A stretch of 64,000 nt of DNA from assembly GCF_026340655.1 (NCBI RefSeq), contig NZ_JAPEOZ010000001.1, positions 7,440,001 through 7,504,000 on the forward strand. The letters are read 5' to 3'. Each line of letters begins with the position of its first letter. Within the stretch, counting starts at the first letter, position 1. The notes beneath the pieces are model-generated. The model made no database searches. It saw only the letters and a program-made list of their open reading frames with translations, and was not told the origin of the DNA. The translations under genes were made by a program, and so were the position numbers. This DNA comes from Streptomyces sp. NBC_01275. GTDB taxonomy: Bacteria > Actinomycetota > Actinomycetes > Streptomycetales > Streptomycetaceae. Shown piece by piece: positions 44,868 to 53,528 of the stretch.

Positions 44868-44885
44868 GTTGCAACCCCCTGCAAC
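44868..44885. promoter_or_regulatory. Inverted repeat upstream of the GAF regulator gene
   Basis: GTTGCA-ACCCCC-TGCAAC is a perfect 6-bp inverted repeat, about 150 bp upstream of the GAF regulator start. It may be an operator for autoregulation. The surrounding gap 44720-45028 otherwise holds only a terminator and no gene. Confidence 0.4.
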
Positions 44886-44966
44886 CCTGGTGAACATCCA
44901 CACGCTGTCTGAAACTTGAGCCACGTCGCCCGAGGGGCGATTCTGGCCTCGCAGGGCCATAGCCGC

Positions 44967-45000
44967 GGGGGTGGTGCCGTGTCGGCGCAGCACCACCCCC
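44967..45000. terminator. Terminator after the AidB-like gene
   Basis: A perfect 11-bp stem (GGGGGTGGTGC with GCACCACCCCC) and a 12-nt loop, 29 bp after the end of the minus-strand acyl-CoA dehydrogenase gene. It separates that gene from the GAF regulator promoter. Confidence 0.85.
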
Positions 45001-45028
45001 GTGTCCTGTCCCTCTTCTTCCTCGCGGG

Positions 45029-46711
45029 TCAGAGTCGGGGGCGCGCCCGTTCCACGACGGCCGCCAGATCCAGACTGTGCGGCAACGTTCCGAACGCTGC
45101 TCCCGAGTCCCCGCCCAGCCGCGAGGCGCAGAACGCGTCGGCGACCTCCGGCGGCGCGAACCGTACGAGCAGCGAGCCCTGGAGCACCAGCGCGAACCGC
45201 TCCGTCAGCCGCCGGGCCCGCCCCTCGATCCCGTCCAGGTCGGCCAGTTCCGTCAACAGGCCCTTGATCGCCCCGTCCAGCCGATGGTCGGCCCCGCGCG
45301 CCTGCCCCACCTCCTGCAGATAGGCGTGCAGCGCCGACGGCTCCCGCCGCAACGCCCGCACCACGTCCAGCGCCTGGACGTTGCCCGCGCCCTCCCAGAT
45401 CGAGTTCAACGGCGACTCGCGCACCAGCCGGGGCATCCCCGACTCCTCGACGTAGCCGTTCCCGCCCAGACACTCGGCGGCCTCCACCACCACCGGCGTA
45501 CACCGCTTGGTCACCCAGTACTTGGCGGCCGGCACCGCGATCCGCAGCAGCGCCCGCTCCTGCTCGCCGCCGTCGTCGTAGGCCGCCGCGAGCCGCAGCG
45601 CGAGCGTCGTCGCCGCCTCCGACTCCAGCGCGAGATCGGCCAGGACATTGCGCATCAACGGCTTGTCGACGAGTCTCCCGCCGAACGCCTCGCGGTAGGC
45701 GCAGTGATGGACCGCCTGCGCCACGGCCTGCCGCATCAGCCCCGCCGACCCCAGCACACAGTCCAGCCGGGTCGCCGCCACCATGTCGATGACGGTGCGC
45801 ACCCCGCGCCCCGGCGCGCCGATCCGCCGCGCCCACGTCCCGTCGAACTCGACCTCGGCGGAGGCGTTGGACCGGTTTCCCAGCTTCTCCTTGAGCCGCT
45901 GCAGCCGGAAGACGTTACGCGTGCCGTCCTCCAGCGCCCGGGGAACGAGGAAACAGGTGAGACCGCCCTCTTCCTCCCCCGTTTCCTCCCCCGACGAGCC
46001 CGACGAGCCCGACGGGTCGGCCTGCGCCAGCACCAGGAACCCGTCCGACATCGGCGCCGAGCAGAACCATTTGTGCCCGGTCAGCGCGTACGTGCCGGCC
46101 TCGGCGAGCGGGACGGCGAGCGTCGTGTTGGCCCGTAGGTCGCTGCCGCCCTGTTTCTCCGTCATCGCCATGCCGAAGAGCGCCCCCGCCTTCAGCCGGG
46201 CGGGCCGCAGCCCACGGTCGTAGACCGCGGAGGTCAGCCGGGGCTCCCACTCGGCCGCCAGCTGCGGATCGGCGCGCAGCGCGGGCACGGCCGCGTGGGT
46301 CATCGACAGCGGGCAGCCGTTGCCCGCCTCGGCCTGCGTCCACACCAGGAAACCCGCGGCCCGCCGCACATGCCCGCCGGGCCGCGTCCAGGCCCCCGTC
46401 AGACCGGCGCCGACGCCCTTGCCGAGCAGCCGGTGCCAGGCCGGATGGAAGTCGACCTCGTCGACGCGGTTTCCGTAGCGGTCGTGCGTGCGCAGCCTCG
46501 GCGGGTTCTCGTCGGCCTGCGTCGCCCACTCCTGCACCTGCGCCGACCCGGCGGCCCGCCCCAGTCCCGACAGTTCCTCGCACGCCTCGTCGAGCAGCCC
46601 GGGGCCGAGATGCCGCCGCACGGCGGACACCAGGGCCCGGTCCGCGCCGAAGACGTCGTACCCGGTCAGCGGAGGGGGCTGGTTGGTCACGGTGTGTGTG
46701 CTGCGCGCCAT
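45029..46711 (-). CDS. AidB-like acyl-CoA dehydrogenase family flavoprotein
   Basis: A 560-residue flavoprotein of the acyl-CoA dehydrogenase superfamily with the AidB layout: a long N-terminal extension, GCPLSMTHAAVPALRADPQLA, the FAD-binding GMAMTEKQGGSDLRANTT, GTRNVFRLQRLKEKLGNRSN and the C-terminal ECLGGNGYVEESGMPRLVRE. AidB of E. coli belongs to the alkylation response and binds DNA. Whether this one acts on acyl-CoA or in DNA protection cannot be told from sequence. A TAGGTT box lies 6 nt before the ATG, suggesting a leaderless transcript. Confidence 0.85.
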   Translation of the reverse strand: MARSTHTVTNQPPPLTGYDVFGADRALVSAVRRHLGPGLLDEACEELSGLGRAAGSAQVQEWATQADENPPRLRTHDRYGNRVDEVDFHPAWHRLLGKGVGAGLTGAWTRPGGHVRRAAGFLVWTQAEAGNGCPLSMTHAAVPALRADPQLAAEWEPRLTSAVYDRGLRPARLKAGALFGMAMTEKQGGSDLRANTTLAVPLAEAGTYALTGHKWFCSAPMSDGFLVLAQADPSGSSGSSGEETGEEEGGLTCFLVPRALEDGTRNVFRLQRLKEKLGNRSNASAEVEFDGTWARRIGAPGRGVRTVIDMVAATRLDCVLGSAGLMRQAVAQAVHHCAYREAFGGRLVDKPLMRNVLADLALESEAATTLALRLAAAYDDGGEQERALLRIAVPAAKYWVTKRCTPVVVEAAECLGGNGYVEESGMPRLVRESPLNSIWEGAGNVQALDVVRALRREPSALHAYLQEVGQARGADHRLDGAIKGLLTELADLDGIEGRARRLTERFALVLQGSLLVRFAPPEVADAFCASRLGGDSGAAFGTLPHSLDLAAVVERARPRL

Positions 46712-46834
46712 ACCGCGAACCTACCCTCGGGTACGGCCGCCGCGGGCGCCCGGAGACCGCGCGCCGCTACCCGCACCGGTGACGTCGCCTTGCCTGAGGT
46801 GAGTACAGCCCCGAACGGCGGATACCTTTAGGGC

Positions 46835-48004
46835 GTGCAGCCAGCAAGTCAGTCACCCGAGCAACCCGGGAACCCCTCAGGGCGTCTCCACCGGGCACGT
46901 GCCCTTTACCGGAACGTCTCCAAGCGCCGGACCGCCTGGCTGCTGTTGAAGGACACCGTCAACTCCTGTATCGAGTACCGCATCCTCGGCCTCGCCGCCG
47001 AGGCCGCGTTCTTCACGCTGCTGTCCGTGCCGCCGCTGCTGCTCAGCCTCATCGGCCTGCTCGGCTACGTCGACGACTGGACCGGCACCGACTCCATCAG
47101 CAGCCTGGAGAGCAACATCCTGGAGGCCTCGCGCACGGTCCTGTCCGACAAGGGCGTCGCGCAGATCGCCCAACCGATCCTGGACGACGTGATGAAGGGC
47201 GGCCGCCCCGACGTCATCTCCATCGGTTTCCTGTTCGCCCTGTGGTCCGGCTCGCGCGCGGTGAACGTCTTCATCGACACCATCACCGTCATGTACGGCC
47301 TCGACGGGGCGCGCGGCATCGTCAAGACCCGGCTGGTGGCGTTCCTGCTGTTCATCGCGGCCCTGCTGATCGGTTCGATCGCGTTGCCGCTGATGGTCGC
47401 CGGGCCGGACGCGGTGGTGCGGGTCGTGCCGTGGTCGACAACCGTGGTGCAGGTCCTGTACTGGCCGGTCGTGATCATCCTGTCGATCGCGTTTCTGACC
47501 ACGCTCTACCACGTCTCCGTGCCGGTGCGCTCCCCGTGGATCGAGGACGTGCCGGGCGCGCTGGTCGCCCTCGCCATGTGGGTGCTCGGCAGTTTCCTGC
47601 TGCGCATCTACCTCACCCACACCATCGAGGGCGCCACGATCTACGGCTCCCTCGCGGCGGCCGTCGCCGTCCTCCTGTGGATCGGCGTGTCCGCCTTCGC
47701 CGTGCTGGTCGGCGCCGCCGTCAACGCCGCGATCGACCGGGTCTGGCCGGCCGCCGCGACCGCCGCGGCCCGCGCCGCCAACGAGCGGCTGCGTCAGGAG
47801 GAGGCCGCGGAGTACGTCGCCCGCATGACCGCCGCCCGCTCCCACGAGGACGACGACCCCGACGACCCCGACATGCCCTCCGAGTTCCCCGAACGCTGGT
47901 CGCGGTTCCTGCCCCCGGAGGACGTGACAGGACGCTTCCGCACCCATGCGAAGAGTTCCCCCAAGGGGAACAACGGGGAGGACCAGCCGCCCGCGGAGAA
48001 GTGA
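46835..48004 (+). CDS. YihY/BrkB family membrane protein
   Basis: A 389-residue membrane protein with about six hydrophobic segments. Family signatures are ILGLAAEAAFFTLLSVPPLL, ALWSGSRAVNVFIDTITVMY and TIEGATIYGSLAAAVAVLLW. The C-terminal tail is hydrophilic and acidic (HEDDDPDDPDMPSEFPER). The molecular role of the family is unsettled; the old ribonuclease BN assignment was withdrawn. GTG 46835 follows a TACCTT box by 6 nt, so it may be leaderless, mirrored by the divergent AidB-like gene. Confidence 0.87.
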   Translation: MQPASQSPEQPGNPSGRLHRARALYRNVSKRRTAWLLLKDTVNSCIEYRILGLAAEAAFFTLLSVPPLLLSLIGLLGYVDDWTGTDSISSLESNILEASRTVLSDKGVAQIAQPILDDVMKGGRPDVISIGFLFALWSGSRAVNVFIDTITVMYGLDGARGIVKTRLVAFLLFIAALLIGSIALPLMVAGPDAVVRVVPWSTTVVQVLYWPVVIILSIAFLTTLYHVSVPVRSPWIEDVPGALVALAMWVLGSFLLRIYLTHTIEGATIYGSLAAAVAVLLWIGVSAFAVLVGAAVNAAIDRVWPAAATAAARAANERLRQEEAAEYVARMTAARSHEDDDPDDPDMPSEFPERWSRFLPPEDVTGRFRTHAKSSPKGNNGEDQPPAEK

Positions 48005-48084
48005 GCGCGGGCGGTCGGTCGGCGTGCGCGAAGGCTGAACGTCGGTCCCTTGCGCCGACGGGAACAGGCCAGGAAACGCTCACA

Positions 48085-48450
48085 CCCTCCAGACTCGAAC
48101 AGCTCCACCAGGAACCCGACCTCCCCGGCCGGGAGCACCAGCTCCCCGCTCAGCCGCAGCCCCTCCACCAGCGGCCCCTCGCTGAAGCTCGGCGTGAACC
48201 ACGCGGCCCGTACGACCGTCCGGTCCGCGTCCGACGCCGCCGGCGCCTCCTCGGTGGACGCGCCCGCTTCTCGCCCCGGGCGGACAGCAGCACCAGCCGC
48301 CGTACGCCGAGCGCGACCGCCTCGTCCGCCGGCAGCCCCACGGCGCGGTCTGCGTCCGGGGAGCCGGCGTCCGTGGGATACACCGGGTAGGCGGCGTCCG
48401 CGCCGCGCAGGACGTCCGACCACGTCGAACGGTCCGCCAGCCGAAGCCCT
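48085..48450 (-). pseudogene. Frameshifted fragment of an NmrA-type NAD(P)-binding protein gene
   Basis: The 513-bp gap between the YihY and AraC genes encodes, on the minus strand, two pieces of one protein in different frames. The first (about 48445-48268) reads DRSTWSDVLRGADAAYPVYP then ALGVRRLVLLSARGEK. The second (about 48260-48090) reads RTVVRAAWFTPSFSEGPL then GLRLSGELVLPAGE. In intact NmrA-type enzymes these follow each other (D-P-S-T-W, GVRRLVLLS, WFxQNFSEG, LPAG). The N-terminal GxxGxxG strand and the C-terminal third are gone. Confidence 0.72.
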
Positions 48451-48517
48451 GGGCGGGGTGGGGGAGCGGCGCCGCTCCGACGGGTGCCCCGGCCTCCGGC
48501 CGCGTAGCCTGGCGTAT

Positions 48518-49204
48518 GTGTACGAGGAGCGGCCCTCCCGGCTGCCCGGCGCGGTGGTCTGGACGAACATCCCGTCGCCGGGGCCCGGCGCGCGTCCCGT
48601 GCTGCCCGACGGCTGCATGGACCTGCTGTGGAGCGAGGGCAGACTGCTCGTCGCGGGACCGGACACCCGGGCGTACGTCCCCGACGGCCCGCCCGCGTCC
48701 TGGGCGGGCATCCGTCTCTTCCCCGGCACGGCGCCCGCTCTCCTCGGCGTACCCGCACACGAACTGCGTGACCGACGCGTGGAGTTGGCCGACCTGTGGC
48801 CCGCGACAGAGGTACGGCGGCTGAGCGCCAGGATCGCCGCCGCACCTCACCCGGCGACGGCGCTGGAGGACCTGGCGCTGGAGCGGGCGGCCCCGCCCGA
48901 CCCCCAGCTGCGTCGACTGGTCGCCGCCCTCGCAGCCGGCCGCTCGATCGCCGTCACCGCCGACGAAATCGCCCTGAGCGCCCGCCAGTTGCACCGCCGA
49001 TCCCGCACCGCCTTCGGCTACGGCCCCAAGACCCTGGCCCGGATCCTGCGCCTGCAACGCGCCCTCGCGCTGGCCGGGAAGGGCGTGCCGTACGCGGACA
49101 CGGCGGCTCGCGTCGGCTACTCCGACCAGGCCCATCTCGCCCGTGAGGTAAGGGAGTTCACGGGCACGACACTGGGCGACCTACTGCATCGGGACCTGTC
49201 CTAG
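48518..49204 (+). CDS. AraC-family transcriptional regulator
   Basis: A 228-residue regulator. The N-terminal 110 residues match the DUF6597-type domain (VLPDGCMDLLWSEGRLLVAGPDT). The C-terminal AraC domain has both helix-turn-helix units, including ALSARQLHRRSRTAFGYGPK and VGYSDQAHLAREVREFTG. GTG 48518 is preceded by a TAGCCT box with a 7-nt spacer and no Shine-Dalgarno. The frame extends upstream but only into the pseudogene. Its end overlaps the convergent VOC gene by 24 bp. Confidence 0.88.
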   Translation: MYEERPSRLPGAVVWTNIPSPGPGARPVLPDGCMDLLWSEGRLLVAGPDTRAYVPDGPPASWAGIRLFPGTAPALLGVPAHELRDRRVELADLWPATEVRRLSARIAAAPHPATALEDLALERAAPPDPQLRRLVAALAAGRSIAVTADEIALSARQLHRRSRTAFGYGPKTLARILRLQRALALAGKGVPYADTAARVGYSDQAHLAREVREFTGTTLGDLLHRDLS

Positions 49205-49588
49205 CGGTGCGAACAGGTCGACGCCGTTGCCGTCCGGGTCGAGCAGGACGGCGTACCGCTGCCCCCAGAAGGCGTCCCACGGCTTCAACTCGCCCCGGTG
49301 GCCGGCGCTCACCAGTTCCTCGTACACCGAGTCGACCTCGGCCGGCCCCTCGCAGCGCAGCGCCAGCGAGGCCCTGCCGTTTCCGGACGGCGGCCGCCAC
49401 CCGGCGTGGAACGAGCGGACGGTGTCCTCGGTGTCCAGCAACAGCCGCAGCCCACCGGGCAGTTCGGCCTCGACGTGCGGCTCCCGCTCGGCGCCCTCGG
49501 GGAACGCGAACCCGAGCCGGCGGTAGAAGGCGACAGCGGCGGCCATGTCGGAGACGACCAGCCCGATGGCATCGAATCGTGGACTCAT
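49181..49588 (-). CDS. VOC family protein (glyoxalase/bleomycin-resistance fold)
   Basis: A 135-residue single-domain VOC protein starting RFDAIGLVVSDMAAAVAFYR, ending AVLLDPDGNGVDLFAPL. The DPDGNxVDL end carries the usual metal-ligand area. Function in this family ranges from thiol transferases to drug-binding proteins, and context does not narrow it. A TACCGT box lies 7 nt upstream of the ATG. The 3' end runs 24 bp into the AraC gene on the other strand. Confidence 0.85.
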   Translation of the reverse strand: MSPRFDAIGLVVSDMAAAVAFYRRLGFAFPEGAEREPHVEAELPGGLRLLLDTEDTVRSFHAGWRPPSGNGRASLALRCEGPAEVDSVYEELVSAGHRGELKPWDAFWGQRYAVLLDPDGNGVDLFAPLGQVPMQ

Positions 49589-49683
49589 GGGGCCCACGGT
49601 AGGCGGCGCGGGGACGACCGGTCTTGAAGGAAACGGACGTGGCTCGCCGCGGTGGCTGTCGGGTCTGCCGCGGACGGCGTCCG

Positions 49684-50316
49684 TCAGCTGAAGCCGACCG
49701 GCCCGTTCGGCGTGTCCACCGTGAAGGAGAAGGCCGCCGATCCCGCGGTGAGGGTCAGGTCGGTGCCGAGGACGGTCAGCAGAGGGCGGATCTCGTCGGG
49801 CTCGGGCGCGGTGGCGGTCAGCTCCAGCAAACGGGTGACGGGCAGGTCCGACGAGGAGGGGTGCGGCGTGACGCCCCAGTCGATGAGGAAGGGCACCAGG
49901 CCCGAGGGGTGCGGGACGCCGCCGTCGGTGAGCCGCCACCGCAGCAGGGCGCCGTCGGGGCGACGCCGGCTCATCTCCCTTACGTCACCGGTGTCGTAAC
50001 CCCGGGCACGGGCGGCCGCGACCGCCCTGTCGATGTCGGGCGGGCTGATCGCCCAGGTGATCGTCCGCGCGGAGTCGAGCCCGTCCACGCCGAACGGGCG
50101 CGGGCCCCTCGGAGCGGGCTGCTCCGGGTCGGGGCCGAGGATCTCCAGATAGGCGCCGTCGCCCAGCCCGACCAGGTGGTTGCGGGTGCCGAGCCCGATG
50201 TGCACACCGCCCGGCGCGGGGGCCACTCCCGTGCGCCGGGTGAACTCGGCGACCGTCGCCGCCAGATCGGGGGTCGCGAGGACGATGTGGTCGAGGCGTG
50301 CGGGAATGGTGTTCAT
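49684..50316 (-). CDS. VOC family protein, glyoxalase-like domain
   Basis: A 210-residue protein of the glyoxalase-like group (PF13468 type): RLDHIVLATPDLAATVAEFT, GTRNHLVGLGDGAYLEILGP and VPFLIDWGVTPHPS. It is longer than the neighbouring VOC protein and not a close copy of it. Relatives are small-molecule binding or dioxygenase-type proteins with unknown substrates. TAGTCT lies 8 nt before the ATG. Confidence 0.82.
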   Translation of the reverse strand: MNTIPARLDHIVLATPDLAATVAEFTRRTGVAPAPGGVHIGLGTRNHLVGLGDGAYLEILGPDPEQPAPRGPRPFGVDGLDSARTITWAISPPDIDRAVAAARARGYDTGDVREMSRRRPDGALLRWRLTDGGVPHPSGLVPFLIDWGVTPHPSSSDLPVTRLLELTATAPEPDEIRPLLTVLGTDLTLTAGSAAFSFTVDTPNGPVGFS

Positions 50317-50388
50317 CCCGCCCGAGACTACGCGTCCCGTCGCCGAAAAGACGGTGCCTGTGGGACACCTGTGCGGCACGATGAGCCC

Positions 50389-50991
50389 ATGATCCGTACC
50401 GTACGCGCGCTGCCGGTTCTGCTGCTGATCCCCGCGCTGCTCGCGGGCTGCGGCACCGAGAAGAGCGGCGCGGACCCGGCCGAACTGAGCTCCAGGGCCG
50501 AGGCGTTGGGCATCGCGCCCGAGCTGGTGTACACGACCGAGGCACCCGGATACAGCCTCGCCCAGCAGTCCGTCGGCGTGTACGGAGACGACGGCTTCTC
50601 CGCCGTCTACTTCTCGCAGAAGAACGGAGCCCAACTCCAACTCGCCGTCGACCGAGGCTCGATGACCGCCGACACCTGCCCGCAAGAGCCGGTCGCCGGT
50701 TCCTCCGAGACGGCCGTCGTCTGCACCCGCGACGGCGACGCCTACTACCGCAGCGCCGGCGAGCGGTCCGAGTACGCGGTCCCGAAGAACGGGTTCGTCA
50801 TCCGGATCTCCGGCGAGGGCGTGCCGCGCGACGTCCTGCGCCAGGCCGCCCGCAACGCCCACCGCCCGTCCGCCGACGAACTCGACGCCCTCCTGCCGTC
50901 CGCCCCGGCGGCCGGCGAGCCGGTGGAACGCGGCGACCTGCCGTCGACGGGAGACGGCGCACCGGACAACAACGTCGGCGCCGGGGGCTGA
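50389..50991 (+). CDS. Hypothetical lipoprotein
   Basis: A 200-residue lipoprotein with signal peptide and lipobox LLAGCG at about residues 18-23. The mature part is about 140 residues with two further cysteines (DTCPQ and VVCTR), probably disulfide-bonded, and a Pro/Gly/Asp-rich tail. I recognise no family function. Upstream CACGAT stands 6 nt before the ATG. Confidence 0.78.
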   Translation: MIRTVRALPVLLLIPALLAGCGTEKSGADPAELSSRAEALGIAPELVYTTEAPGYSLAQQSVGVYGDDGFSAVYFSQKNGAQLQLAVDRGSMTADTCPQEPVAGSSETAVVCTRDGDAYYRSAGERSEYAVPKNGFVIRISGEGVPRDVLRQAARNAHRPSADELDALLPSAPAAGEPVERGDLPSTGDGAPDNNVGAGG

Positions 50992-51026
50992 CGCGGGGCG
51001 ACGGCCACCGCCACCGGCTGCCTGCT

Positions 51027-51237
51027 GCCGAAATTTTCGGCCCGATCGGGACCCGGACTTTCCTGGCCCGTCTGCGGGGTGGGATCGCCTGGGCGACGGG
51101 TCGGGGAGGTGACGTCCCGGCGGTCCAGTGACGTTTCTGCGGTGAACCGCTTGCGCCAACGGGGTGAGTGGGACCCGCGCGGAGGCCGACGCCCGCGCTC
51201 CGCCCGGCGATCCTCTTGACCGATGAAGAAACGGTCA
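51027..51237. promoter_or_regulatory. Two operator-like inverted repeats before the PEP mutase-family gene
   Basis: GCCGAAA-T-TTTCGGC (51027-51041) is a near-perfect palindrome and one of the few A/T-rich spots in the area. TGACCG-N9-CGGTCA (51217-51237) lies immediately before the Shine-Dalgarno of the gene at 51252. The gap 50992-51251 contains no gene. Confidence 0.45.
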
Positions 51238-51251
51238 GGAGGAGCCGGACG

Positions 51252-52115
51252 TTGACTTACGGAACCAAGCTGCGGGAACGGATCGCGGACCCGGGCACGA
51301 CCCCGCTGATCGGCGTGTACGACATGTACTCGGCGTCGATCGCGGCGCAGCACTACGACGCGATGTTCGTCTCCGGCTTCGGCTTCGCGGCCTCGTACTA
51401 CGGGCTGCCGGACATCGGTTTCATCGCCTGGCCGGACATGATGGCCTTCGTACAACGGTTGCGGGGTGCGTTTCCGGGCCACCATCTGCTGGTCGACATC
51501 GACGACGGCTACGTCGATCCGGAGGTCGCCTGCCATGTGGTGGAGGGCCTGGAACGGGCCGGCGCGTCCGGCGTGATCCTGGAGGACCAGAAACGGCCGC
51601 GCCGCTGCGGGCACGCCGACGGCAAGCAGGTGCTGCCGCTGCGCGAGTACCTCGCCAAGCTGGAGATGGTGCTGGCCGCCCGCCGCGACCTGGTCGTGGT
51701 GGCCCGCACGGACGCCGTCGACGAGAGCGACATCCTGCACCGCGCCGAGACCCTCGCGGCCACCGACGCGGACGTCGTCCTGGTCGACGGCGTGCGCAGC
51801 GTGGACTGGATTCGCCGCATCCGCGCCGTGGTCGGCGACAAACCGCTGCTCTTCAACCAGATCGCCGGCGGCAAGTCCCCCCGACTCTCCCTCGGCGAAC
51901 TCTCCGACCTGGGCGTCGACGTCGCCGTCTACAGCACCCCCTGCCTCTTCGCCGCCCACGAGGCGATGCACTCGGCCCTCACCGAACTACGCGGCACGGA
52001 CGGCCGGTTGCCCCGGCCGGACGCCGCGAGCGGCGTCGGAGTACAGACCGCCACGCAGTTGCTGGAGCGCAACATCGCCCGTCTGCGATCGGCGCCCGAG
52101 AACGCGAGCGTCTGA
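51252..52115 (+). CDS. Isocitrate lyase/phosphoenolpyruvate mutase family enzyme
   Basis: A 287-residue single-domain enzyme of the ICL/PEP-mutase superfamily. Conserved parts are GVYDMYSASIAAQHYDAMFV, HHLLVDIDDGYVDPE (metal-binding DIDDGY), LEDQKRPRRCGHADGK (catalytic Cys loop) and VVVARTDAVDE. Members cleave or isomerise 2-methylisocitrate, oxaloacetate or phosphonates. No phosphonate gene is nearby, so a C-C lyase is more likely than a mutase. TTG 51252 is chosen because a strong AGGAGGAG (51237-51244) sits 7 nt upstream. Confidence 0.85.
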   Translation: MTYGTKLRERIADPGTTPLIGVYDMYSASIAAQHYDAMFVSGFGFAASYYGLPDIGFIAWPDMMAFVQRLRGAFPGHHLLVDIDDGYVDPEVACHVVEGLERAGASGVILEDQKRPRRCGHADGKQVLPLREYLAKLEMVLAARRDLVVVARTDAVDESDILHRAETLAATDADVVLVDGVRSVDWIRRIRAVVGDKPLLFNQIAGGKSPRLSLGELSDLGVDVAVYSTPCLFAAHEAMHSALTELRGTDGRLPRPDAASGVGVQTATQLLERNIARLRSAPENASV

Positions 52116-52186
52116 CCGGCCAGGCCGTCAACAGGCGAACGAACCAGGGGATTCGGGCAGCAAGACACTACAGGTCCTGCTCCGCG

Positions 52187-53254
52187 TCACCTCCGTGGCG
52201 CAGCCGTGCTGGCCCGTTCCACCAGCCGCGTCGACAGCTCCGTCCGGATCCCCTCCGGGTGGTCCCCGTCCATCATCCGCACCAGCAGCCGCAGACCCGT
52301 CGCCGCCATCTCGGCCAGCGGCTGACGGACGGTGGTCAGGGCGGGGGTGGTCCAGCGGGACTCGGGCAGATCGTCGAACCCGACCACACTGACGTCGTAC
52401 GGGATCCTCAACCCCCGTTCCGACAGGGCCTGGTAGACGCCGAGGGCCATACGGTCGGAGCAGACGAAGACGGCCGTCGGCGGCTCGGGCAGGTCGAGCA
52501 GTTCGCGCATCCGGCGATGGGCGATCGACTCGTCGAAGCCGCCGTTGCGGACGTACTCCGGGCGGTGCCCGAGCCCGGCCGACGCCAGCGCCGAGCGATA
52601 GCCGGCGACCCGGGCGCTGCTGCACATCTTGCGGCGCGGACCGGCGATCACGGCGATGCGTTCATGGCCGAGCGCCAGCAGATGCTCGGTCGCCGTCACC
52701 CCGCCCTGCCAGTTCGCCGCGCCCACCGACACCACCCCGGGCGGCGGATCGACCACCGGGTCGATCATCACGAACGGGGTGCGGTGCTGCTCCAGCCAGG
52801 CGTACTGGGACTCCGTCAACTCCGCCAGGTTGAACAGCACTCCGGCCGAGCCGCGCACGGTGATCTTGTCCAGCCAGCCGCGCTGCGGGCGGCCGACGCG
52901 GGTGCGGGACAGGGCGGCCGAGACCACCACGTCCAGGCCCGCGTCGTGCGCGGCCTCCTCCACGCCGTGCAGCACCGCGCCCGACCAGGAACTGTCCAGC
53001 GAGTGCACGACGAGGTCGATCAGGCGGGGCGGCTTCGTCGCGTCGAAGCGCGGTCTGCGCACATAGCCGAGCCGGTCCAGCGCCTCCGTGACCCGCCGCC
53101 GGGTCTCGGGGGCGACGTCCTCGCGGCCGTTGACCACCTTGGAGGCGGTCGGCACGGACACCCCCGCCTCGCGGGCCACGACCGCCAGCGTCGGTCCGGC
53201 CGTTACGCTCGCGCTCGCATTCGCACTCGCGCTCGCACTCCCCGTGCGCACCAT
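52187..53254 (-). CDS. LacI-family transcriptional regulator
   Basis: A 355-residue repressor. After a low-complexity Ser/Ala N-terminus, the helix-turn-helix is TLAVVAREAGVSVPTASKVV with hinge helix RRRVTEALDRLGYVRR, followed by a periplasmic-binding-type sugar domain (LIDLVVHSLDSSWSGAVLHG; TAVFVCSDRMALGVYQAL; VSVVGFDDLPESRWTTPALT). It stands at the left edge of the pectin-type locus. A 12-bp palindrome of the class found at the locus promoters lies 86 bp upstream of its start, so autoregulation and control of the locus are likely. Confidence 0.9.
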   Translation of the reverse strand: MVRTGSASASANASASVTAGPTLAVVAREAGVSVPTASKVVNGREDVAPETRRRVTEALDRLGYVRRPRFDATKPPRLIDLVVHSLDSSWSGAVLHGVEEAAHDAGLDVVVSAALSRTRVGRPQRGWLDKITVRGSAGVLFNLAELTESQYAWLEQHRTPFVMIDPVVDPPPGVVSVGAANWQGGVTATEHLLALGHERIAVIAGPRRKMCSSARVAGYRSALASAGLGHRPEYVRNGGFDESIAHRRMRELLDLPEPPTAVFVCSDRMALGVYQALSERGLRIPYDVSVVGFDDLPESRWTTPALTTVRQPLAEMAATGLRLLVRMMDGDHPEGIRTELSTRLVERASTAAPRR

Positions 53255-53340
53255 CGGGAACCACCTCTCCAGCCCGCCCGAGGGCCAGCGAAAGCTCGAC
53301 CAGCGCTGTTTCCGAGCCGACTGGAGACAGACGACTCACA

Positions 53341-53352
53341 GAAAGCGCTTGC
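53341..53352. promoter_or_regulatory. LacI-type operator upstream of the lacI gene
   Basis: GAAAGCGCTTGC, a CG-centred palindrome of the LacI operator class. The identical 12-mer recurs at 63640-63651 next to the acetylesterase gene, and variants occur at 54562, 54575, 60248 and 63584. Confidence 0.75.
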
Positions 53353-53449
53353 TATCCTAGGTGCGCCTCAGCGCGGCGTGAAGACACCGGGAAACGCGGG
53401 ATCTTGGCGGGCTGGAGCGCGTGACCGGCGCGCTCGAGTCGACGTCCAC

Positions 53450-53491
53450 GCCCGCCGCCCGCCGCCCGCCGCCCGCCGCCCGCCGCCCGCC
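53450..53491. repeat. Heptanucleotide repeat, six copies
   Basis: GCCCGCC is repeated six times without error, 37 bp after the end of the hydroxyacid dehydrogenase gene. The palindrome GCCCTCGAGGGC follows at about 53496. A 7-bp unit is not a codon multiple, so length change here would be tolerated only outside genes. Confidence 0.92.
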
Positions 53492-53528
53492 GAGCGCCCT
53501 CGAGGGCTGCTCCACCGCCTCGTCCGCG

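Noticed and set aside
48050..48517. Upstream part of the AraC frame as coding
   Set aside because: It overlaps the NmrA-type fragment on the other strand and lacks AraC-family similarity; a -10 box sits right before GTG 48518.
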